From Agromyces sp. NDB4Y10 (GTDB lineage: Bacteria; Actinomycetota; Actinomycetes; Actinomycetales; Microbacteriaceae), in NCBI RefSeq assembly GCF_001620055.1, contig NZ_LQGY01000032.1, positions 1-64,000 of the forward strand: a stretch of DNA of 64,000 nucleotides, in the 5' to 3' direction. Every line of letters starts with the position of its first letter. Position 1 is the first letter of the stretch. Shown here one piece after another: positions 32,543 to 41,181 of this stretch. Position numbers and translations under genes: made by a program. A model generated the notes under the pieces. It saw only the letters and a list, made by a program, of their open reading frames with translations, was not told the origin of the DNA and ran no database searches.

Positions 32543-35296
32543 GTGCGCACGACCCTGACCCGGACCGAGCCCCACGCGCTCGACCTGCTCGGCGGCGACC
32601 CCGGCGCACCCGCACTCGTCACGCCCGCGGCATCCGTCGACTACGCCGAGCTCGCCGATCGCGTCGCCGCCCGCCGGGCGGAACTCGGCACCGGCCGACG
32701 CCTCGTCTTCCTCTCCGGCTCGAACACCGTCGAGACCGTCGTGACGTACCTCGCCGCGCTCGCGGGCGGACACCCGCTGCTCTTCACGCAACCGGACGCC
32801 GCGGGCGGATCGGCGCTCGAGGACCTCGTCGCGCGGTACGCACCCGATGTCGTCGTGCGGGTCGGCGCGGACGACGAGGTCGAGCTCGACCGGCTCCGCG
32901 ACGAGAGCCGGCACGTGTTCCACCGCGACCTCGCGCTGCTCGCGAGCACGTCGGGATCGACCGGCTCGCCGAAGCTCGTGCGCCTCTCGCAGGGCAACGT
33001 GCTCGCCAACGCCCGCGCGATCGCCGACTACCTGCAGCTGACGCCGGAGGACCGTGCGGCGACGACCCTGCCGCTGCACTACTGCTACGGACTCTCGGTC
33101 GTGAACAGCCACCTCGTCGCCGGCGGAAGCCTGCTGCTCACCGACCGCTCGGTCGTCGAACCGACGTTCTGGGCCGAGTTCGACGCGCACGAGGCCACCT
33201 CGATCGCAGGGGTGCCGTACACCTACGAACTGCTCGAGGCGACCGACTTCGCGCAGCGACCGCACCCGTCGCTCCGGTACGTCACCCAGGCCGGCGGGCG
33301 CATGGACCCCGAGCGCGTGCGCGGGCTCGCGCGGCTCGGGCGGGAGCGCGGGTTCGAGCTCGTCGTGATGTACGGCCAGACCGAGGCGACGGCGCGCATG
33401 GCGTACCTGCCGGCCGAGCTGGCCGAGACCGCGGCCGGCGCGATCGGCGTGCCCGTCCCGGGCGGCTCGTTCCGCATCGACGAGCGCGTCGGCGGCGCAC
33501 CCGGCGAGGGCGAACTCGTCTACACCGGGCCGAACGTGATGATGGGCTACGCCGAGACGGCCGCCGACCTCGGGCGCGGAGCCGAGGTCGACGAGCTGCG
33601 GACGGGCGACCTCGCGCGCCGCCGCGACGACGGGCTCTACGAGATCACCGGCCGCCTCAGCAGGTTCGTGAAGGCGTTCGGACTGCGGCTGGACCTCGAC
33701 CTCATCGAGCGACGCCTCGCCGAGGCCGGCGTCGAGGCGCGCGTGGTGGGCGTCGACGAGCACCTCGCCGTGTTCGTCCGCGAGGAGCGATCGGTGGCGC
33801 GGGCCCGCGACGCGGCCGCGCGGATCACCGGCCTGCCCGCGCACGGCTTCGACGTGCACGCCATCGCCGAATTCCCGCGCACGCCGAACGGCAAGCCGGA
33901 CCACGCCGCGCTCCGGGCGCATGCAAGCCTGCTGCGAGCGACGGATGCCGCGGATGCCGCCGCCGTGCCCGCCGGCGCGACCACCGCCGAGGAGCTGCGC
34001 GACCTCTACGCCGAGCTGCTCGGCCGGCCCGACGCCACGCCGGACGACAGCTTCACCAGCCTCGACGGCGACTCGCTCAACTACGTCGAGCTCGCCCTGC
34101 GACTCGAGTCGCGCCTCGGGGCGCTGCCGACGGACTGGCCGAGTCGGAGCATCGCCGAACTCGCCGGCGCCCCGGCGCCCGCCGGCATCGGGGCCGACGC
34201 CGCAAGCACCCCCTCGCCGTCCGCCTCGGCGGTCGACGCCGGGGCGCCGACCGCTGCGGGGCGCGCGGCGACGCGACCGGCACGACGGAGTCCAGGCCGC
34301 GTCGACCGTCCGGGGCCGGCACGCCGCCGCATCGCCCACGTCGAGACCTCCGTGGTCCTGCGCGCCGTCGCGATCGTGCTCATCGTCGCGACGCACGCCG
34401 ACGTCATCCAGCTCCAGGGCGGCGCCCACCTGCTGCTCGCCGTCGCCGGCTTCAACCTCGCCCGCTTCCGGCTCACGCCCGGGCGGCTCGGCGGCGAAGC
34501 GGGCGCGGCCGGCACCCGGGCGGCCCGGATGCGGCGCGTCGGCGGCCTCCTCCGGAGCGCCCGATCGATCGCCGTGCCCGCCGTGCTCTGGCTCGGCGGG
34601 GTCGCGCTCATCGCCGGCACGTACGACCCGGCGACGGTGCTCCTGTCGAACTGGCTCGCCGGAGCCGACGGCGGGTGGAGCGACCAGTGGCACCTCTGGT
34701 TCCTCGAGGCGCTCGTCTGGGCCATCCTCGCCGTCGCGGCGATCATGGCCGTGCCGCGGCTGGACGCGCTCGAGCGCCGGCGCCCGGTCGCCTTCGCCGC
34801 GGTCGTCCTCACGGCCGCGCTCGCGCTCCGGTACGCGGCATCCGGCGGTCTCACCACGCCGTCGCCGGTGCACTACGCGCTGCCCGGGGTCGCCTGGCTC
34901 ATCGCGCTCGGCTGGTTCATCGCGCGAGCGACGACCACGCGACGCCGGGTGGCCGCGAGCGTCATCGCGCTCGTGACCGTGCCCGGCTTCTTCGGGGATC
35001 CGATCCGGGAGGCCGTCGTGCTCGTGGGTCTCGGCCTGCTCGTCTGGGTCACGAGCCTGCCGGTCCCGGTCCGCCTCGCCGCGGGCCTCGGCACCGCGGC
35101 ATCCGCCTCGATGTTCGTCTACCTGACCCACTGGCAGGTGTACCCGCCGATCGAGGAGGTGTCGCCGCCGCTCGCGATCGTCGCGTCGTTCGCCGTGGGC
35201 ATCGCCGCCTGGTGGGCCTGGAACCGGGCGAGCGGATGGCTCGCCTCGGTTCGGGTGGGACCTTCGGCACATCGGCAGCGCTCCACCCGGGATTGA
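32543..35296 (+). CDS. Three-domain protein: adenylation enzyme, acyl-carrier domain, membrane acyltransferase
   Basis: A 917-residue polypeptide. Residues about 1-465 are an ANL adenylating domain: A3 STSGSTGSPK (135-144), LPLHYCYGLSVVNSHL, A5 MYGQTEA, A7 ELRTGDLARR, A8 GRLSRFVKAFG, and catalytic Lys451 in PRTPNGK. Residues about 480-545 are a carrier domain with phosphopantetheine Ser511 in DGDSLNYVEL. A Pro/Ala linker follows. From about 603 to 905 comes an acyltransferase-3 (OafA-like) membrane domain opening LRAVAIVLIVATHAD and ending near YLTHWQVYPPIE. The order suggests activation, tethering and transfer of an acyl or aminoacyl group across the membrane, like a one-protein DltA-DltC-DltB. 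Substrate and acceptor are unknown. GTG start lacks a clear ribosome site. Preceded by an iron box. Confidence 0.85.
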   Translation: MRTTLTRTEPHALDLLGGDPGAPALVTPAASVDYAELADRVAARRAELGTGRRLVFLSGSNTVETVVTYLAALAGGHPLLFTQPDAAGGSALEDLVARYAPDVVVRVGADDEVELDRLRDESRHVFHRDLALLASTSGSTGSPKLVRLSQGNVLANARAIADYLQLTPEDRAATTLPLHYCYGLSVVNSHLVAGGSLLLTDRSVVEPTFWAEFDAHEATSIAGVPYTYELLEATDFAQRPHPSLRYVTQAGGRMDPERVRGLARLGRERGFELVVMYGQTEATARMAYLPAELAETAAGAIGVPVPGGSFRIDERVGGAPGEGELVYTGPNVMMGYAETAADLGRGAEVDELRTGDLARRRDDGLYEITGRLSRFVKAFGLRLDLDLIERRLAEAGVEARVVGVDEHLAVFVREERSVARARDAAARITGLPAHGFDVHAIAEFPRTPNGKPDHAALRAHASLLRATDAADAAAVPAGATTAEELRDLYAELLGRPDATPDDSFTSLDGDSLNYVELALRLESRLGALPTDWPSRSIAELAGAPAPAGIGADAASTPSPSASAVDAGAPTAAGRAATRPARRSPGRVDRPGPARRRIAHVETSVVLRAVAIVLIVATHADVIQLQGGAHLLLAVAGFNLARFRLTPGRLGGEAGAAGTRAARMRRVGGLLRSARSIAVPAVLWLGGVALIAGTYDPATVLLSNWLAGADGGWSDQWHLWFLEALVWAILAVAAIMAVPRLDALERRRPVAFAAVVLTAALALRYAASGGLTTPSPVHYALPGVAWLIALGWFIARATTTRRRVAASVIALVTVPGFFGDPIREAVVLVGLGLLVWVTSLPVPVRLAAGLGTAASASMFVYLTHWQVYPPIEEVSPPLAIVASFAVGIAAWWAWNRASGWLASVRVGPSAHRQRSTRD

Positions 35297-35340
35297 ATCG
35301 TGATCGCGCGCACGCGCGACATCCGGGGGCAGGGGGAACC

Positions 35341-35772
35341 ATGGCCGAATTGGACTACGGGCCGGTCGACATCTACGTCGTGAGCTTCGAGGGGGATCGG
35401 CCGGACGACGCGACGCTGTCGGCGCTCGGCGAGCTGATGCTGGGCGACGAGATCCGGTTGCTCGACCTGCTCATCGTCGCGCGCGGCGACGACGGCACGG
35501 TCACCGTCCGCGAGTACGAGGAGTTCCGCGACGACTTCGGGTTCACGATCGTCGAGCTCGAGGCCTCCGGCGTGATCGGCGACGAGGACATCGACGAACT
35601 CGCCGAGGCGATCCCGCCCGGCACGGCGGGTGCCGTCATGGCGATCGAACTGCTGTGGGCGAAGCGGCTCGCGTCCGCCTTCGCCGCATCCGGCGGCGAG
35701 GTGCTCCAGGTGGAGCGCATCCCCGCGACCGTCGTCAACGAGGTGTTCGCCGCAGCGGCGAACGTGGAATAG
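35341..35772 (+). CDS. DUF6325/DUF1269-like protein
   Basis: A 143-residue acidic protein with the pattern of this family: GPVDIYVVSFEGDRP, IRLLDLLIVARGDDGTV, then a Gly/Pro turn PPGTAGAVMAIELLWAKRLA and a last helix with EVLQVERIPATVVNEVF. Function is unknown; relatives often sit beside SHOCT proteins, as here (12 bases before the next start). It begins 44 bases after the fusion gene, so read-through from the iron-box promoter is possible. Confidence 0.75.
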   Translation: MAELDYGPVDIYVVSFEGDRPDDATLSALGELMLGDEIRLLDLLIVARGDDGTVTVREYEEFRDDFGFTIVELEASGVIGDEDIDELAEAIPPGTAGAVMAIELLWAKRLASAFAASGGEVLQVERIPATVVNEVFAAAANVE

Positions 35773-35784
35773 GGGAGGACCGTC

Positions 35785-36156
35785 ATGCCACTCGGCAGGG
35801 GAGGCCGACCAGGACTGATCGGCATGGCCGCGCGGACGGCCGTGGTCGCAGGCACCGCGACCGCGGTGAGCGGCAACGTCGCCCGTCGGCAGCAGCAGCG
35901 CTACGCGAACCAGCAGGCCGAGCAGCAGGCGGCGGCGCAGCAGCAGTGGGAGGCCGAGCAGTACCAGGCCCAGCAGGCGGCGGCCGCGCCGCAGTACGCG
36001 CCACCGCCTCCGCCGGCGGCTGCGCCCGCGGCGGCGGCGCCGGCGCAGGGCGGCGTCGACGTGGTGGCCGAGCTGCAGAAGCTCGCCGCGCTGAAGCAGC
36101 AGGGGATCCTGGACGACGCCGAGTTCGCGGCGGCGAAGGCGAAGCTGCTCGCGTGA
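35785..36156 (+). CDS. SHOCT-domain protein
   Basis: A 123-residue protein. A basic, Gly/Ala-rich N-terminus (residues about 10-30, weakly hydrophobic) is followed by a Gln/Ala-rich coiled stretch and a PPPPPAAAPAAAAP linker. The last 28 residues form a SHOCT module (LQKLAALKQQGILDDAEFAA AKAKLLA). SHOCT units are oligomerisation tails of unclear function. GGGGAGG precedes the ATG and it is probably co-transcribed with the DUF6325 gene. Confidence 0.8.
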   Translation: MPLGRGGRPGLIGMAARTAVVAGTATAVSGNVARRQQQRYANQQAEQQAAAQQQWEAEQYQAQQAAAAPQYAPPPPPAAAPAAAAPAQGGVDVVAELQKLAALKQQGILDDAEFAAAKAKLLA

Positions 36157-36167
36157 CGACCTGACCG

Positions 36168-36192
36168 GCCGGCGCCGCTCGTCGCCGCCGGC
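36168..36192. terminator. Hairpin between converging SHOCT and ribH genes
   Basis: GCCGGCG (36168-36174) pairs with CGCCGGC (36186-36192) across an 11-base loop, in the 39-base convergent gap. Confidence 0.5.
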
Positions 36193-36195
36193 TGA

Positions 36196-36666
36196 TCAGG
36201 CGCGCAGCGCCTGCAGCGCCTTCGCGGTCACGATCGCGGCCTCCGCGGCCTCGCGGCCCTTGTCCTCCTTGGACCCGGGCAGGCCGGCGCGGTCGAGGCC
36301 CTGCTGCTCGTCGTCGAGCGTCAGCACGCCGAAGCCGACGGGCTTGCCCGTGTCGAGGGCGACGCGCGTGAGCCCGTCGGTCGCGGCCGACGACACGTAC
36401 TCGAAGTGCGGCGTGCCGCCCCGGATGATCACGCCGAGCGCCACGACCGCGTCGGCGCCCGCCTCGAGGGCCGCCTTCGACACGACGGGCAGCTCGAAGC
36501 TGCCGGGGACCCGGACGAGCTCGAACTCGGCGCCGGCGCGCTCGAGGGTGCCCGTCGCGCCCGCGATGAGCCCGTCGGTGATCTCGTCGTGCCAGCTGCC
36601 CGCCACGACGACGACCCTCAGGCCGCGGCCGTCGACGTCGAGTTCGGGGGATCCGGCTCCGCTCAT
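36196..36666 (-). CDS. ribH: 6,7-dimethyl-8-ribityllumazine synthase
   Basis: A 156-residue lumazine synthase, penultimate step of riboflavin synthesis, assembling into pentamers or capsids. Motifs are [50 protein letters not shown] with the catalytic His, [16 protein letters not shown], and [11 protein letters not shown] as [12 protein letters not shown]. The ATG overlaps the ribBA stop by four bases. Last gene of the rib operon. Confidence 0.97.
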   Translation of the reverse strand: MSGAGSPELDVDGRGLRVVVVAGSWHDEITDGLIAGATGTLERAGAEFELVRVPGSFELPVVSKAALEAGADAVVALGVIIRGGTPHFEYVSSAATDGLTRVALDTGKPVGFGVLTLDDEQQGLDRAGLPGSKEDKGREAAEAAIVTAKALQALRA

Positions 36667-37967
36667 GATGCGTGTCCTCTCAGCAGTGCGTCCGCGGCCG
36701 CCTCGGTGAGCTGGCCGTCGTCGATCGAGTGTCCCATGCGGGTGCGCTTGGTCTCGAGGTAGCCCGCGTTGACCGCTCCGACGCCCACGACGAGCGGCAG
36801 ACGGTCGGCGACGCGGATGCCGTGGGCCTCGAGCTGGCGGACCTTCTCCGGGTTGTTCGTGAGCAGGCGCACCTGCTCGACCCCGAGGTCGTCGAGGATC
36901 GCGCTCGCGGCGCTGAAGTCGCGCGCGTCGATCGGGAGCCCGAGGGCGAGGTTGGCGTCCAGGGTGTCGAGTCCGCCCTCCTGCAGCCGGTAGGCGCGGA
37001 GCTTGTTGATGAGCCCGATGCCGCGGCCCTCGTGACCGCGCAGGTAGACGACGACGCCGCCGTGCTCGGCGATCGTGGCGAGGGCCGTGTCCAGCTGCGG
37101 GCCGCACTCGCACTTGAGCGAGCCGATCGCCTCGCCCGTCAGGCACTCCGAGTGCACGCGGGCGATGGCGCCCGCAGGGTCGGCGGTGGGATCGCCCGCG
37201 ATGATCGCCAGGTGGTCCGCTCCCGTGCTGCGGTCGCGGTAGGCGCGGACCCGGAAGGTGCCGTGCACGGTCGGCAGGTTCGTCTCGACCTCGAACTGCA
37301 CGCGCGGCGACTCCGCGATCGGCTCGGGCGCCTCGCCGGCGGCGAGGTCCTGCCCCTCGTGGTGCTCGCGGAGCCAGGCGATGAGCGCCTCCACCGTCGT
37401 GACGGGCAGACCCTCCTGCTCGGCGAACGCGATCAGCCGCGGCAGGCGCATCATCTCGCCGTCGTCGTCGACGAGCTCGCCGATCACGCCCACGGGGGAC
37501 AGGCCGGCGAGGCGCATGAGGTCCACGGCGGCCTCGGTGTGGCCCGCGCGCTCGCGGACCCCGCCGTCGACCGCGCGGAGCGGCAGGATGTGCCCCGGAC
37601 GGATGAGCCGTTCGGGCGTGGCGTCCGGGTCGGCGAGGATCCGCAGCGTGTGCGCCCGGTCGGACGCCGAGATGCCCGTGGAGATGCGGTCGGCCGCGTC
37701 GACGGAGACCGTGTAGGCGGTGCCGCGCACGTCCTCGTTGCGCTCGACCATCAGCGGCAGGCCGAGGCGGTCGGCGAACGCGTTCGGCATGGGCGCGCAC
37801 AGGTAGCCGCTCGTGTGGCGCACCATCCAGGCGATCCACTCCTGCGTCGCGAACTCCGCGGCCATGATCGCGTCGCCCTCGTTCTCGCGGCCCTCGTCGT
37901 CGGCCACGATCACGGGCTTGCCGGCGCGCAGGGCCTCGAGGACCTCGGGCATCGTCGCGAGGCTCAT
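36663..37967 (-). CDS. ribBA: Bifunctional 3,4-dihydroxy-2-butanone-4-phosphate synthase / GTP cyclohydrolase II
   Basis: A 434-residue fusion. Residues about 1-210 are RibB ([10 protein letters not shown] metal site; [14 protein letters not shown]). The remainder is RibA, with the three zinc Cys in [18 protein letters not shown] and the GTP-site segment [10 protein letters not shown], then [16 protein letters not shown]. It makes both precursors of riboflavin, from ribulose 5-phosphate and GTP. GGAGG precedes ATG 37967, which overlaps the ribE stop. Confidence 0.97.
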   Translation of the reverse strand: MSLATMPEVLEALRAGKPVIVADDEGRENEGDAIMAAEFATQEWIAWMVRHTSGYLCAPMPNAFADRLGLPLMVERNEDVRGTAYTVSVDAADRISTGISASDRAHTLRILADPDATPERLIRPGHILPLRAVDGGVRERAGHTEAAVDLMRLAGLSPVGVIGELVDDDGEMMRLPRLIAFAEQEGLPVTTVEALIAWLREHHEGQDLAAGEAPEPIAESPRVQFEVETNLPTVHGTFRVRAYRDRSTGADHLAIIAGDPTADPAGAIARVHSECLTGEAIGSLKCECGPQLDTALATIAEHGGVVVYLRGHEGRGIGLINKLRAYRLQEGGLDTLDANLALGLPIDARDFSAASAILDDLGVEQVRLLTNNPEKVRQLEAHGIRVADRLPLVVGVGAVNAGYLETKRTRMGHSIDDGQLTEAAADALLRGHAS

Positions 37968-38620
37968 CGGACGCCTCCGATCGACGGCTCGGCGAGCGAG
38001 GACGGCAACGCCCGGTGCGCATCGAGCCGCAGCATCCGCTGCACGTGGCGTGCGAGCACGTCGGTCTCGAGGTTCACCCGGTCGCCCGCCTCGAGTCGGC
38101 CGAGCGTGGTCGCCGCGAGCGTCTCGGGGATGAGGGACACCTCGAACCAGGAGCCGTCGGGCTCGTCGCCGAGCGCGCTGACGGTCAGCGAGACGCCGTC
38201 GACCGCGATGGATCCCTTGTCGACGACGAGTGCGGCGAGCGCGGCGGGCAGCGAGAAGCGGATGACGCGCCACTCGTCGCCCGGGCGCACCTCGAGCACC
38301 TCGGCGGTGCCGTCGACGTGCCCCTGCACGATGTGGCCGCCGAGCCGGTCGCCGACGAGCGCGGCCCGCTCGAGGTTCACCGGTCGCCCCTCGGCGACGT
38401 CGTCGAGCGTCGACATGCGGAGCGTCTGGGCCATGACGTCGGCGGTGAACGACTCCGCGTCGGCGTCGACCACGGTGAGGCACACGCCCGACACCGCGAT
38501 GGAGTCGCCGTGGCGGACGCCCTCGACGACCTTGGGGCCGCGGACCGTGAGTCGCACGACGTCGGCGTGCGGTTCGACGCGCGCGACGCTGCCGAGCTCC
38601 TCGATGATTCCGGTGAACAT
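37964..38620 (-). CDS. ribE: Riboflavin synthase (alpha chain)
   Basis: A 218-residue trimeric enzyme converting two ribityllumazines into riboflavin. The duplicated domain shows as [12 protein letters not shown] and [15 protein letters not shown] in the first half, and [15 protein letters not shown] with [14 protein letters not shown] in the second. It begins two bases after the ribD stop, in the order ribD-ribE-ribBA-ribH. Confidence 0.97.
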   Translation of the reverse strand: MFTGIIEELGSVARVEPHADVVRLTVRGPKVVEGVRHGDSIAVSGVCLTVVDADAESFTADVMAQTLRMSTLDDVAEGRPVNLERAALVGDRLGGHIVQGHVDGTAEVLEVRPGDEWRVIRFSLPAALAALVVDKGSIAVDGVSLTVSALGDEPDGSWFEVSLIPETLAATTLGRLEAGDRVNLETDVLARHVQRMLRLDAHRALPSSLAEPSIGGVR

Positions 38621-38622
38621 GC

Positions 38623-39687
38623 TCAGGCCTTCTCTCGGGTGGATGGGTCGGGGTGCGCCGCCGTGCGCGGCCGGGCGACGACGAGCAGGTCGTCGCCCAG
38701 GCGCACGAGGTCGGCGAAGTCGTAGCGGAGGGTGTCGGCGATGGTGGTCACGCCGACGTCGGCGACGGCGGTCCTGGGGCCGCCGATCACCGCGGGGGCG
38801 AGGTACACGAGCAGTTCGTCGGCGAGTCCGGCCGCGAGGAACGCGCTCGCGAGCGTGGGTCCGCCCTCGATGAAGAGCGAACGGATGCCGCGCCGCTGGA
38901 GCTCCGCGAGGTCGGCGACGAGGTCGTCGCCCGTGAACCGCAGCAGGTCGTGCGGATGCCGCTCGAGGGCCGCCCCGGCGGGGATCTCGCGTCGACCGAA
39001 GACGACCGGGACGGGCTGGGCGTCGAGCAGCGAGCCGTCGGCGTCGCGGGCGGTGAGCGACGGGTCGTCGGCGAGGACGGTGCCCGTGCCGACCGCGATG
39101 GCGTCGGCGGCGGTGCGGCGCCGGTGGACGTCGGCCCGGGCCTCCGGACCGGTGATCCAGCGGCTCGATCCGTCGGGCGCGGCCACGCGGCCGTCGAGGC
39201 TCGACGCCCACTTCACGGTGATGCGCGGTCGGCGGTGCCGGGCGGCGAAGAGCCAGTCGTCGAGGAACGCCTCGACCTCGTCGGCGAGCAGGCCGGCCTC
39301 GGTCTCGATGCCCGCGTCGCGGAGCGTGCGGGCGCCGCCCGCCGAGTGGTCGCCGGGGTCGTCGACGGCGTAGACGACGCGCGCGACGCCCGCCGCGATG
39401 AGCGCCTGGGCGCACGGGCCGGTGCGGCCGGTGTGGTTGCAGGGTTCGAGCGTCACGACCGCGGTCGTCCCGCGGGCGCCGTCCGGGCCGAGCCGTTCGA
39501 GCGCGTCGACCTCCGCGTGCGGGGTTCCGGCGCCGCGGTGCCACCCCTCGGCGAGGGGACGGCCGTCGGGGGAGAGGATGACGCAGCCGACGCGGGGGTT
39601 CACCCCTCGGGCCGGGCCGCGCTCGGCGAGTTCGAGCGCCCGGCGCATCGCCGCGGCATCCGTCGCCGCTCGCGTGGCCGTGGACAT
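38623..39687 (-). CDS. ribD: Riboflavin deaminase/reductase
   Basis: A 354-residue bifunctional enzyme for the second and third steps from GTP. The N-terminal deaminase has HAEVDAL and PCNHTGRTGPC for zinc. The C-terminal reductase has VKWASSLDGRVA, GTGTVLADDPSLTAR and SLFIEGGPTLASAFL. First gene of the operon, read through the FMN riboswitch. A GGAAGG about ten bases before the ATG is a loose ribosome site, so translation may depend on leader folding. Confidence 0.96.
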   Translation of the reverse strand: MSTATRAATDAAAMRRALELAERGPARGVNPRVGCVILSPDGRPLAEGWHRGAGTPHAEVDALERLGPDGARGTTAVVTLEPCNHTGRTGPCAQALIAAGVARVVYAVDDPGDHSAGGARTLRDAGIETEAGLLADEVEAFLDDWLFAARHRRPRITVKWASSLDGRVAAPDGSSRWITGPEARADVHRRRTAADAIAVGTGTVLADDPSLTARDADGSLLDAQPVPVVFGRREIPAGAALERHPHDLLRFTGDDLVADLAELQRRGIRSLFIEGGPTLASAFLAAGLADELLVYLAPAVIGGPRTAVADVGVTTIADTLRYDFADLVRLGDDLLVVARPRTAAHPDPSTREKA

Positions 39688-39737
39688 CGGGTGCCTGCCT
39701 TCCAGGCTCCGGGGGTCCCGACGACGCGGGAAACGCC

Positions 39738-39756
39738 GGCGACGCGCTGCGTCGCC
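39738..39756 (-). promoter_or_regulatory. Hairpin between FMN riboswitch and ribD (expression platform candidate)
   Basis: GGCGACGC (39738-39745) pairs perfectly with GCGTCGCC (39749-39756) around a 3-base loop, just downstream of the aptamer on the transcribed strand. There is no T-run, so it could act at attenuation or translation. Confidence 0.5.
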
Positions 39757-39762
39757 GACCCG

Positions 39763-39900
39763 TGCCGCCTCCCATCCGGACTTTCACCGTCGGTACCGGA
39801 GTTCCACCGGTTCAACCGTTCGCGCGCGGCCGGACGGCCACGCGCTCCCGGCTCGCGGACTATCACCGCCGGTTCGGACTTGCACCGACCCCGGAGCACG
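39763..39900 (-). ncRNA. FMN riboswitch (RFN element)
   Basis: On the minus strand the conserved RFN segments appear in order: GGGGTCGGTGCAAGTCCGAA, CCGGCGGTGATAGTCCGCGA, GGTGGAACTCCGGTACCGAC, and GGTGAAAGTCCGGATGGGAG. It should bind flavin mononucleotide and reduce expression of ribD-ribE-ribBA-ribH, whose first start is about 75 bases downstream. Confidence 0.97.
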
Positions 39901-39910
39901 TTTCGATTCG

Positions 39911-39916
39911 ATTCTA
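39911..39916 (-). promoter_or_regulatory. -10 hexamer of the rib operon
   Basis: TAGAAT on the minus strand, about 11 bases before the first conserved riboswitch segment, which places the transcript start near 39904. Confidence 0.5.
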
Positions 39917-39972
39917 GGTCAACGCCGGAGGGCGCCCGGTATTCCCGGGCTCGCACGCCCCGCACGCGACGG

Positions 39973-41112
39973 TCAGCGGCAGGCCGCCGCCGCGGCGATC
40001 TGCGCGTCGCTCGGCCGTCCGTACGCCTCGATGCCCGATCCGGGCACGTCGTAGCCCATGCCGATCGCCCAGGCCGTGGCCCACGCCTCGTGGTCGCCGG
40101 AGAACTCGGGCCCCGCGAAGATCGCATGGCAGGCCTCGCGCAGCACCTGTGTGTGGCCGACCTCGTGCACGACCACCGCCTTGGCGTTCTCGTCCCACGA
40201 CCAGGCGTCCTCGATGCTCTCGCTGAGCGAGACGAGGCCCCAGCCGTCGCCGTCGTCGAAGAACTCGGCGGTGCCCGAGTACCAGCCGTCGCTCGAGTAG
40301 CCGCCGACGACGTAGTCCCAGGCGAAGTCGATCTCGACCCCGAACGAGATCGACCGCGCGAAGGCCTCGATCTCGGCGCGCACCGGGAACGACCGGCGCC
40401 GCTCCTCCTCGGCCTGGTGCGAGGAGCGGACGGCGGCGACGCTCGTGGCGAGGTCGGTGAGCCGCACGGTCGTGCCCGAGCCGCCCGACGCGTCGTCGAG
40501 GGCGGCCTGCAGGGCGGCGCGCGTGCGGTAGGTGGCCGAGGGGCTCGCGGCGAGGACGGACGCCGCCGCCTCCTCGGCGCCCGTCATCAACGCGTCCGCG
40601 GCATCCGACACCGTTCGGACGGCGCCCGCGACGCGCTCGGTCGATGCCTCGATGCGCTCGGACGCCGCGACGCGCTCGGGGATGAGCTCGACGAGTTCCC
40701 ACAGGTCGCCGTACCGGTCCCACGCGGGCGCGAGTTCGGACGGCGCCGTGAGCGAGGCGATCGTGGCCGCCCCCGCCGGACGGTCGGCGACGACCTCGGC
40801 CGCCTCGGCGACCGCGGTCTGGAGCGCCGTCCGGTGCTCCTCGCTCACGAGGTCGCCGGCCGCCACCTCGAGGAGGCGCTCCGCGCGGGCCAGCACGGCC
40901 TCGCCGTGGTCGACGGCGGCGCCGTGGTCGACGGTGGCCTCGTCGTACCGCCCGTCGGCGGCCGACCACTGCGGCCAGACCTGGGCGTGGGCGAGGGACG
41001 AGCCCACCTGGTGCCCGGCGAGGGCGACCGCGATGACCGCGGCGACGGCCGCGGCGGCTCGGATGCCGGCGGAGCGACGCCCTCGGGCGGGGGTGGCGTC
41101 GGACGGGTGCAT
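39973..41112 (-). CDS. Membrane-anchored protein with HExxH zincin-like motif
   Basis: A 379-residue protein of no family I can name. A basic N-terminus and one hydrophobic helix (IRAAAAVAAVIAVALAG) would anchor or export it. About 170 residues of Ala/Glu-rich helix follow, probably coiled coil. The C-terminal domain contains VVHEVGHTQVL, a HExxH zinc motif, then GDHEAWATAWAIGMGY 20-odd residues on, which could supply a third ligand. Aromatic segments GYSSDGWYSGTAEFF precede it. A secreted metallopeptidase or peptidase-like adhesin is plausible but unproven. GAGAGGA precedes ATG 41112. Confidence 0.7.
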   Translation of the reverse strand: MHPSDATPARGRRSAGIRAAAAVAAVIAVALAGHQVGSSLAHAQVWPQWSAADGRYDEATVDHGAAVDHGEAVLARAERLLEVAAGDLVSEEHRTALQTAVAEAAEVVADRPAGAATIASLTAPSELAPAWDRYGDLWELVELIPERVAASERIEASTERVAGAVRTVSDAADALMTGAEEAAASVLAASPSATYRTRAALQAALDDASGGSGTTVRLTDLATSVAAVRSSHQAEEERRRSFPVRAEIEAFARSISFGVEIDFAWDYVVGGYSSDGWYSGTAEFFDDGDGWGLVSLSESIEDAWSWDENAKAVVVHEVGHTQVLREACHAIFAGPEFSGDHEAWATAWAIGMGYDVPGSGIEAYGRPSDAQIAAAAACR

Positions 41113-41181
41113 GGGGTCCTCTCGTGTGCGGCCGTCCGGGGCCGCGAGCCTCACGCTACCGGTCGGAATCCCGCTCGTGGA

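Noticed and set aside
30224-35272. A 1682-codon open frame on the minus strand spanning the copper protein to the fusion gene
   Set aside because: At this GC content stop codons are rare, so frames antisense to real genes stay open. Its 3' end is the genuine Csp gene (start 30649); the rest lacks domains and is His/Arg/Gly-rich filler.
32543-35296. Calling the fusion gene a DltA homologue
   Set aside because: The carrier and acyltransferase-3 fusion and the absence of DltB/DltD neighbours do not match a dlt operon; only the logic is similar.
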